A stretch of 9,946 nucleotides of DNA from Elusimicrobiota bacterium (GTDB lineage: Bacteria > Elusimicrobiota > Elusimicrobia > O2-12-FULL-59-9): positions 1-9,946 of the forward strand of contig JACQRQ010000093.1 in the NCBI GenBank assembly GCA_016206405.1, in the 5' to 3' direction. Both the position numbers and the translations under genes were made by a program. The notes below the pieces were generated by a model. The model searched no databases and was not told where the DNA came from. It worked only from the letters and a program-made list of their open reading frames with translations. Positions within the stretch are counted from its first letter, which is position 1. The number at the start of each line of letters is the position of its first letter. This document shows, piece by piece, positions 5,247 through 9,946 of this stretch.

Positions 5247-6971
5247 ATGGACGCCGAATCCCCCCAGCATCGAAGTCTCACCTGGCTTGAAAGGTATCTC
5301 TTTTCCATCGATCATAAGGTGATCGGCCTTCAATACCTGATCACCTCCTTGCTGTTTCTTCTGTTCGGCTTCGCCTTGGTCTCCCTGCTGCGCTGGCAAT
5401 TAGCCTATCCCGGCCAGCCGATTCCCTTGATCGGGCGCTGGCTGCCAGACACTTTGGCCCCCGGCGGCGTCATGCTGCCGGAGTTCTACAACCAGCTCGG
5501 GGCGATGCACGGCACCATCATGATCTTTTTGGGCGTGGTGCCGCTGGGCGTGGGCGCCTTCGGCAACTACATCCTGCCGCTTCAAATCGGCGCTCCCGAC
5601 ATGGCCTTCCCGCGCATGAACATGCTCTCGTACTGGATGTACGTGCCGGGCGGGATTTTGATGCTGTTGTCGTTTTTCCTCCCGGGCGGGGCCGCGCAGT
5701 CGGGCTGGACCTCCTATCCGCCGCTGTCGATCATCAATCCCGGGCAGACGGCGTGGCTCATCGCGATGGTGTTCATCATCACCTCCTCGCTTTTGGGCTC
5801 TATCAACTTCATCGTGACGACGCTCAACATGCGGGCCAGAGGCATGAGCCTGTGGCGCATGCCGATCTTCGTCTGGGCGCAGTTGATCACCGCCGTTTTG
5901 CTGCTGCTGGCCTTTCCGCCGCTGGAAGCCGCGGCGATACTGCAGCTCATGGACCGGGTGGCGGGGACTAGCTTTTATCTTCCGGCGGGGCTCATCGTCA
6001 GCGGCGAGGCATTGAAGGTTTCGGGCGGGGGCCAGCCGCTTTTATGGCAGCACCTCTTCTGGTTCCTGGCGCATCCGGAAGTCTATGTGCTGCTTTTGCC
6101 GGCCATGGGCATCTGCGCGGAGATCATCGCCAACGGCACGAGAAAGCCGCTATTCGGCTACAATATCATCGCCGGCTCCATGCTGGGCATCGGCTTTATG
6201 TCTTTTATCGTGTGGGCCCACCACATGTTCGTCAGCGGCATGAGCCCGGCCTTGAGCAATTTTTTCCTGATCACCACGCTGATCATCTCCATCCCCTCGG
6301 TGCTGATTTTGACGGCCTTGGTTTGGAGCCTGAAGGGCGGCAACGTCCGCTTCAGCGTCCCCATGCTCTTTGCCCTCGCCTTTCTGCCCATGTTCGGCAT
6401 CGGCGGGCTGACGGGCCTGCCTCTGGGAACCCATGTGACCGACATGTACCTGCACGACACCTACTATGTGATCGGGCACTTTCATTACGTGGTGGTCACC
6501 GGAAGCATCATCGCGCTGATGGGAGGCATCTATTATTGGTTCCCGAAATGGTTCGGCCGCAAGATGAGCGATTTCTGGGGCAAAGTGCATTTCTGGGGGA
6601 CTCTGGCGTGCATGAACGGGGTCTTCTTCCCGATGTTCATCCAGGGCTTGGCGGGAGTCTCCCGGCGGCTCTATGACCCCACGCTGCAGCCGCAAAATTT
6701 GAGCACACAGCCCTGGAACGTCGTGAGTTCCGTCGCCGCCTGGGCCCTGTTCCTGTTTCAAATCCCCTTCATCGTGAATTTTTTTCATAGCATTTTCAGG
6801 GGCGAAAAGAGCGGCGAAAACCCCTGGAAAGCCACCACTCTGGAATGGGCATGCCCCTCGCCGCCGCCTCACGGCAACTTCTCCAATCCCCCGCGCGTCT
6901 ACCGGGGACCCTACGAATACTCCGTCCCCGGCCGCGAGGCGGACTGGTTCCCCCAAGACGAAGCGGCTTGA
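5247..6971 (+). CDS. coxA: cytochrome c oxidase subunit I (haem a-a3/CuB), K-channel variant
   Basis: A 574-residue, roughly 12-helix catalytic subunit that reduces O2 and pumps protons in the inner membrane. Ligands present: His88 in AMHGT and His413 (haem a), His411 in GHFHY (haem a3), and His276 in HPEVY with His325/His326 in WAHHMF (CuB). Tyr280 is the cross-linked Tyr and Glu278 marks an A1-type D-channel, supported by Asp118 (GAPDMAFPR), Asn107 and Asn125. His403-Asp404 match the Mg site and Arg473-Arg474 the propionate region. Against Rhodobacter sphaeroides numbering there is a constant offset of 8 from Glu286 to His421. On that basis Lys362 is Ile354, Thr359 is Ser351 and Ser299 is Ala291, so the K-channel lysine is missing. 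The ATG at 5247 is supported by the SIDHK-type N-terminus and the 17-nt gap after coxB. No subunit III gene follows. Confidence 0.93.
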   Translation: MDAESPQHRSLTWLERYLFSIDHKVIGLQYLITSLLFLLFGFALVSLLRWQLAYPGQPIPLIGRWLPDTLAPGGVMLPEFYNQLGAMHGTIMIFLGVVPLGVGAFGNYILPLQIGAPDMAFPRMNMLSYWMYVPGGILMLLSFFLPGGAAQSGWTSYPPLSIINPGQTAWLIAMVFIITSSLLGSINFIVTTLNMRARGMSLWRMPIFVWAQLITAVLLLLAFPPLEAAAILQLMDRVAGTSFYLPAGLIVSGEALKVSGGGQPLLWQHLFWFLAHPEVYVLLLPAMGICAEIIANGTRKPLFGYNIIAGSMLGIGFMSFIVWAHHMFVSGMSPALSNFFLITTLIISIPSVLILTALVWSLKGGNVRFSVPMLFALAFLPMFGIGGLTGLPLGTHVTDMYLHDTYYVIGHFHYVVVTGSIIALMGGIYYWFPKWFGRKMSDFWGKVHFWGTLACMNGVFFPMFIQGLAGVSRRLYDPTLQPQNLSTQPWNVVSSVAAWALFLFQIPFIVNFFHSIFRGEKSGENPWKATTLEWACPSPPPHGNFSNPPRVYRGPYEYSVPGREADWFPQDEAA

Positions 6972-7284
6972 GCCGCATCATAGAATTTGTCCCAAATCCT
7001 CCACCAAGGGTATCATGAGGTCAGGACTCAGCGCTATTTCCGGGCGCACCCTAAAATCCCAGGGAGTGATTTGACTGGGGGCCTGTCGAGGGATTCCCTC
7101 CGAAAAACAGGGTCGCCTCCGAGAGCGCCCTTCCCTCCCTCAGACTCGCTGAATGTGAGAGCGGTCTTCCGGGAGGGTTTTCTCCGGGAACCCCTCGCCA
7201 CCCCTTTCAATTTCTTCCACTTTATAGGGTGCGCCTCCTTGCGCCGGTAACCTCGCGGGTGAAAAGTGAGCGCTTTTCATCTTA

Positions 7285-7298
7285 TCCCCTTCGGGGGA
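7285..7298 (+). other. small hairpin with UUCG tetraloop
   Basis: TCCCC (7285-7289), TTCG loop (7290-7293), GGGGA (7294-7298): a 5-bp stem closed by a C-G pair over UUCG, the classic very stable RNA tetraloop when transcribed from the plus strand. It follows another hairpin (7260-7279) by five bases, which suggests the region works as RNA. Confidence 0.65.
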
Positions 7299-7314
7299 GA
7301 TTCCTCCTGGGAAC

Positions 7315-7348
7315 GCGAGATGTTTTATTGATTTCAAAAGCATCTCGC
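7315..7348 (+). other. 12-bp hairpin upstream of the structured-RNA candidate
   Basis: GCGAGATG (7315-7322) pairs perfectly with CATCTCGC (7341-7348), and TTTT (7323-7326) with AAAA (7336-7339), leaving one bulged G (7340) and a 9-nt loop. The right arm is followed by A-rich sequence, so it is not an intrinsic terminator on the plus strand, and the minus-strand side has no T-tract either. It sits six bases before the 7355-7491 element. Confidence 0.65.
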
Positions 7349-7354
7349 CAAAAA

Positions 7355-7491
7355 GATAGCGTGGAATATTTTCGACGGGTGACGCCGATGGGTTGTATCT
7401 GCCGAGGAGGAACCGGCGCGTGAGTCGCCGGGCCGGCCGCAGGCAGATGGGCCCCATCGGCGGCAGGCCCTGTCGGAGATAAAACGCTATC
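7355..7491 (+). ncRNA. candidate structured RNA with four nested perfect helices
   Basis: Four nested helices, all exact: P1 GATAGCGT 7355-7362/ACGCTATC 7484-7491 (8 bp); P2 GCCGATGGG 7384-7392/CCCATCGGC 7453-7461 (9 bp); P3 ATCTGCC 7397-7403/GGCAGAT 7442-7448 (7 bp); P4 CCGGCG 7413-7418/CGCCGG 7426-7431 (6 bp, loop CGTGAGT). Purine-rich GAGGAGGAA faces a pyrimidine-containing segment in the internal loop between P3 and P4. GATAAA (7478-7483) can pair with TTTATC (7509-7514), which would compete with P1 and could act as a switch. It lies 114-250 bases before the AlgE-like gene and could be its leader or an independent RNA. Strand is assumed from the gene context; the helices would form on either strand. 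I do not recognise a known family. Confidence 0.5.
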
Positions 7492-7587
7492 GTATCGGAG
7501 GATCAAGGTTTATCCCCCGCCTTGCGGCCACCGGCGCTAATGTGGCAGATTAACATGCAAGGCCGCGTCCGCGGCGCGCGTTGAAAC

Positions 7588-7596
7588 AAGGAGAGG
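7588..7596 (+). promoter_or_regulatory. ribosome binding site AAGGAGAGG of the AlgE-like gene
   Basis: A strong Shine-Dalgarno sequence ends 8 nt before ATG 7605. It is too close to TTG 7581 (inside the extended frame) to serve that start, so it fixes the start at 7605. It is the clearest ribosome binding site in the window, in contrast to coxB. Confidence 0.8.
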
Positions 7597-7604
7597 AAAA
7601 ATCA

Positions 7605-8840
7605 ATGACCAGAAAATCGCTTTGGAGAGCGCGAGCGTTGGCATGGAGTTGCGTCTTGGCCTTTCCCTTGAAGGCCCATGCCCTGAATTTCGGCGGGCAG
7701 CTCCGGCTCAGGTACGAGAGCATGTCCCTCAGCCAGTACGCGCCACCCGCCGGCCGGCCGGCGCTGGACCAGTTTTCTCTTAGAACCCGGCTCGGAGCCG
7801 GTGGCTCTCCGGCCGAGGGCGTTCGCGTTTTCGTCAACATTCAAGATTCCAGGGTCGCCGGTTCGGAAGCCTCCGTGTCGGCCAATTCCAAGAACGTGGA
7901 TTTGCATGAAGCCTGGCTGGAAATGACCGGCCTATGGGCCCTGCCTCTGGATTTGAAGGCCGGGCGGCAAGAATTGATCTACGGCGACCAGCGCATGATC
8001 AGCACGCTGGATTGGGACGCCTCCGGACGCGCTTGGGACGGCCTGCGGCTGCGCTGGAAGAAAGACCTTTGGCAGGCTGATTTTTTCTCGGCCGTCACCC
8101 GCGAAGCCGCCGGACCCAAGCAGGACGAGGTTTTCACGGGACTCTATGCGACGCTGCAGGCTGCGCCGGAGCATGAGCTGGATTTTTATTTGCTTTCAAG
8201 AACCTCAGCGGCGGTCAACTCCGGAAATCTGCGGGAGCGCAGCCTTGGAATGCGAATGAAAGGGCGCAGAGAGGCTTGGGATTATTCCGCCGAAACAGCC
8301 TGCCAGTTCGGCAGCAAGGGCGGCAAAAACCTGAGGGCTTGGGCTCTGGCGGCCACGGCGGGATACAAACTCGATTCAAAATTCAGCCCGCGCATCGGCC
8401 TGGAATACGACTTCGCCTCCGGCGATTCGGACCCTTCCGACGCGACCAGCGGAACCTTCGAGCCGCCCTATCCTTTCGGCCACACCTACCAAGGCTTGGC
8501 GGACGTTTTTTCCTGGAAAAACGCGCATGACTTGGCTCTCCGAACTTCGGCCGCGCCACGGGAAGGATGGACCGTGGCGCTGGACCTCCACCATTTCCTG
8601 CTGGCGAGCTCCAAGGACGCCTGGTACGGGCCCTCCAACGCGGCCATCACCCGGGACGCGACCGGCTCCGCCGGAAAAACAGTTGGCCATGAGCTGGATT
8701 TTCACGTCAAGACCGCCGTCCGCAAGGCCGTCAAGCTCTGGTTCGGCTACTCCCGATTTTTCGCCGGACCCTATGTCGCCCGCACCGTGGGCGGCCGCGA
8801 CAAGGATTGGGCCTTCTTCCAAGCGACGGTCGATTTCTGA
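7605..8840 (+). CDS. alginate-export-family outer-membrane beta-barrel protein (AlgE-like)
   Basis: A 411-residue exported protein. Its signal peptide (basic MTRKSLWRAR, hydrophobic core, then AHA with predicted cleavage after residue 26) is followed by LNFGGQLRLRYE, a typical first barrel strand. The conserved GRQELIYGDQRMI...DWDASGRAWDGLRLR region (about 121-152; quoted in parts) is the hallmark of the alginate-export domain. Alternating polar/hydrophobic strands continue to a terminal Phe (ATVDF), the usual BAM-recognised end. Members form channels for polysaccharides or other anionic solutes; the substrate here is unknown, and no alginate biosynthesis gene is in view. ATG 7605 has an AAGGAGAGG ribosome binding site 8-11 nt upstream, which decides against an in-frame TTG at 7581. 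The long structured leader upstream may influence expression. Confidence 0.82.
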   Translation: MTRKSLWRARALAWSCVLAFPLKAHALNFGGQLRLRYESMSLSQYAPPAGRPALDQFSLRTRLGAGGSPAEGVRVFVNIQDSRVAGSEASVSANSKNVDLHEAWLEMTGLWALPLDLKAGRQELIYGDQRMISTLDWDASGRAWDGLRLRWKKDLWQADFFSAVTREAAGPKQDEVFTGLYATLQAAPEHELDFYLLSRTSAAVNSGNLRERSLGMRMKGRREAWDYSAETACQFGSKGGKNLRAWALAATAGYKLDSKFSPRIGLEYDFASGDSDPSDATSGTFEPPYPFGHTYQGLADVFSWKNAHDLALRTSAAPREGWTVALDLHHFLLASSKDAWYGPSNAAITRDATGSAGKTVGHELDFHVKTAVRKAVKLWFGYSRFFAGPYVARTVGGRDKDWAFFQATVDF

Positions 8841-8868
8841 CCCGAATTCCCCAACTGAGGAATTCGGG
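8841..8868. terminator. shared hairpin between convergent stop codons
   Basis: A perfect 10-bp inverted repeat: CCCGAATTCC (8841-8850), loop CCAACTGA, GGAATTCGGG (8859-8868). It fills the whole 28-nt gap between the TGA of the AlgE-like gene (8838-8840) and the TAA of the minus-strand gene (8871-8869). Neither side has a T-tract, so it is not a textbook intrinsic terminator. It may block read-through in both directions or protect 3' ends. Confidence 0.65.
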
Positions 8869-9783
8869 TTAGAACTTCAAGTTGGGACGGATGAGGACTT
8901 GCGACTTGCTTCTTTGCCGCCCCTGGGCCAGGGCGCCGCTGTATTTGTCGAGTCCCTGCCAAAGGTAGCCCAGGCCGATGCTAAAAGTCATTTTGCCGTT
9001 ATACATAGGGAAATTTTTGTCGAGCATGATGTAGTGGCTGATCGGGCTCAAACTTCGCTTGTCGAAGTCCACCCGGTATTCGATGCCGCTGCTTAAAAGA
9101 AAGGAGTACCTGTTTTTTTCGTAGTCGATGCGGTTTCGCCGGATGCCAAGGTAATAGGCGTCGGCGACTTCGCGGTTGGAGTGAAACTTGCCTCCGCCGC
9201 GGAAGCTCCAGCTCATTCTCCTGCGGGCGGTTTCCTGGTCCCCTTTTATCTTGGCCTCCGCTTCCAGCCAATTATCCGGGATCATGCGGCTTTCCAGAAT
9301 ATGGTAGTTTCCCGCGCTGGCTAAATAGCCCACGTAGCCTTTCTTCTTCCTGCGCAGCGACTGCTCCCCCGGGTTGAAATCAATCACCTTGCCCAGGAAA
9401 ACGGAAAGGGCGTAAGGCTCCTCGAAGCCCGCGGTCACCGCGTCCACCAAGTTTAAAGACGGAGTGGCCTGGGCTTGACGGTAAAACCGCCTGGCGCGCT
9501 TGCGCACGGCCACGCCGGTGACGGGCAGCGGGTTCAAGCTGGCCTCCAGCACCAAAAACCGGGGCACTAGAGCGCGGGTCAGCATCCCCCGGTAGGTGCT
9601 CATCTCGCCCTGCTCCACGTCGGACTCCGTGGCGCCTTCCGAAAAAGGAATCGTCAGCGCGATGTCGCTGTAATAAGGATCAAGCTCAATGTCCACGTCC
9701 TTAAATCCCAGGGCAAAAATATCCCCCCCGCTTTTTAGAAGCAGCGCAACGACAAAAATGGCGACCCAACGCGTCACAACCAT
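8869..9783 (-). CDS. hypothetical exported protein, probable outer-membrane beta-barrel
   Basis: A 304-residue protein I do not recognise. It has an N-terminal signal peptide (short basic start, hydrophobic WVAIFVVALLL, likely cleavage near SGGDIFA at about 25), an acidic segment (about 27-60) and then many alternating strands. Examples are YALSVFLGKVIDFNP (about 124-138), YSFLLSSGIEYRVDF (about 226-240) and MTFSIGLGYLWQGL (about 266-279). It ends in PNLKF with terminal Phe, as in outer-membrane barrels. Basic clusters are RKRARR (about 94-99) and RRKKKG (about 143-148), which could be periplasmic turns. No catalytic motif is visible. It converges on the AlgE-like gene across a single hairpin. 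ATG 9783 is the first start but has no ribosome binding site; a GTG at 9777 is possible (see promoter). Confidence 0.65.
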   Translation of the reverse strand: MVVTRWVAIFVVALLLKSGGDIFALGFKDVDIELDPYYSDIALTIPFSEGATESDVEQGEMSTYRGMLTRALVPRFLVLEASLNPLPVTGVAVRKRARRFYRQAQATPSLNLVDAVTAGFEEPYALSVFLGKVIDFNPGEQSLRRKKKGYVGYLASAGNYHILESRMIPDNWLEAEAKIKGDQETARRRMSWSFRGGGKFHSNREVADAYYLGIRRNRIDYEKNRYSFLLSSGIEYRVDFDKRSLSPISHYIMLDKNFPMYNGKMTFSIGLGYLWQGLDKYSGALAQGRQRSKSQVLIRPNLKF

Positions 9784-9784
9784 A

Positions 9785-9812
9785 AGTATAGCCGTTGCCG
9801 CGAAATTCGCAA
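9785..9812 (-). promoter_or_regulatory. candidate sigma70-type promoter of the minus-strand barrel gene
   Basis: Reading the minus strand, TTGCGA (9812-9807) and TATACT (9790-9785) are separated by 16 bp: 4/6 and 5/6 matches to the consensus. The predicted transcription start, about 9778, falls just after ATG 9783 and next to an in-frame GTG at 9777, which would make the message leaderless. A chance match is possible. Confidence 0.35.
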
Positions 9813-9820
9813 GCCGTTGC
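9791..9820. repeat. direct repeat GCCGTTGC flanking a palindrome, upstream of the last gene
   Basis: GCCGTTGC occurs at 9791-9798 and 9813-9820, 22 bp apart (about two helical turns), around the near-perfect palindrome GCGAAATTCGC (9800-9810). The 9-mer AAATTCGCA at 9803-9811 recurs at 9901-9909. The cluster overlaps the candidate promoter, so an operator is possible but unproven. Confidence 0.4.
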
Positions 9821-9946
9821 GTCCTCCCAGTAATTCCGTAAGTAAGCAGTAGCCGTCTGTTTCCTGCCGTCGATAACCCTTCCTGATACTCGCGCCGAGC
9901 AAATTCGCATTCGCCCTAGTGGGCCTCTTGCGTTTTCGTTCTTATA

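Larger units (their letters stand above)
6972..7604. other. 633-nt gap without a convincing gene, rich in hairpins
   Basis: No open frame here has a recognisable product, a ribosome binding site or neighbour-like composition. The first part (6972-7190) holds only weak inverted repeats (for example CCCAG 7060s paired with CTGGG) and no T-tailed terminator for coxA. From about 7195 onward the DNA is full of stems: CCGGGAGG facing CTCCGGG (about 7171-7191), GGTGCGC/GCGCC (about 7228-7243), TGAAAAG 7260-7266/CTTTTCA 7273-7279, TCCCC-TTCG-GGGGA 7285-7298, then the two elements listed separately. A TTTATA box at 7221-7226 lacks a matching -35. Confidence 0.7.

Noticed and set aside
6150..6956. Long antisense open frame opposite coxA (and a similar one opposite coxB, 4492-5166)
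   Set aside because: They are shadows of strongly conserved cox genes; composition (His/Gln/Asp/Gly-rich) is typical of antisense reading of membrane-protein codons.
7315..7348. Intrinsic terminator for coxA
   Set aside because: The stem is strong, but A-rich rather than T-rich sequence follows, and it is more than 340 nt past the stop codon.
6987..7457. Small open frames in the gap after coxA (plus 6987-7250, minus 7140-7457)
   Set aside because: They have no recognisable motif and no ribosome binding site, and are built across strong hairpins; they look like chance frames in GC-rich DNA.
7355..7491. Cobalamin riboswitch
   Set aside because: The GGAA-CCGG-GTGAGTC-CCGG segment and TGTCGGAGA resemble pieces of the B12 riboswitch core. 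But the GCCACTG box, the GGGAAGGC segment and an independent P2 hairpin are missing, and the strongest helices enclose the element in a different topology. A covariance search would decide.
9701..9910. Minus-strand open frame upstream of the last gene
   Set aside because: It overlaps the start of the signal-peptide-bearing gene in another frame and has no recognisable features.

Overview
The window is GC-rich, gene-dense and comes from a diderm, oxygen-respiring bacterium. Two genes encode exported beta-barrel-like outer-membrane proteins with C-terminal Phe, and one operon encodes an A1-type haem-copper oxidase. The phylum cannot be fixed from the sequence; the style (compact operons, short AGTGRTAG tandem repeats, aa3-type oxidase without local subunit III) would fit an uncultured lineage such as Elusimicrobiota or Omnitrophota, but that is an impression only.

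Layout. 1-282: the 3' end of a DUF2231-like membrane protein with a His-rich tail. 294-355: a degenerate octamer tandem repeat. 359-1294 (minus): an exported protein made of two CbiX/sirohydrochlorin-chelatase-like halves that have lost the metal-binding histidines. Divergent from it, 1428-4380 (plus) is a tight three-gene operon with 4-bp GTGA and ATGA overlaps: an FAD-linked oxidase resembling alkyl-dihydroxyacetonephosphate synthase (AGPS), a glycerophosphodiester phosphodiesterase, and an FNR/CRP-family regulator with several cysteines in and near its dimer helix. A perfect 16-bp hairpin with a T-rich tail ends this operon; its centre is also a symmetric site with FNR-family geometry, about 40 bp before the oxidase genes. 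4468-6971: coxB and coxA, subunits II and I of a cytochrome c oxidase. All metal and haem ligands are present, but the canonical K-channel lysine is replaced by Ile.

6972-7604 has no convincing gene but contains a run of hairpins, ending in a 137-nt element with four nested perfect helices (7355-7491), a good candidate for an undescribed structured RNA. 7605-8840 (plus) encodes an alginate-export-family (AlgE-like) outer-membrane barrel. It converges with 8869-9783 (minus), an unrecognised exported probable barrel protein. The two stop codons are separated only by a 28-nt perfect hairpin. 9784-9946 is the upstream region of the last gene, with a promoter-like element and short repeats.

How the genes may work together: the FAD enzyme and the phosphodiesterase both point to glycerol-phosphate or ether-lipid chemistry. 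The co-transcribed FNR-like protein may control its own operon and/or the terminal oxidase next door. These links are inferred from position and motif only.
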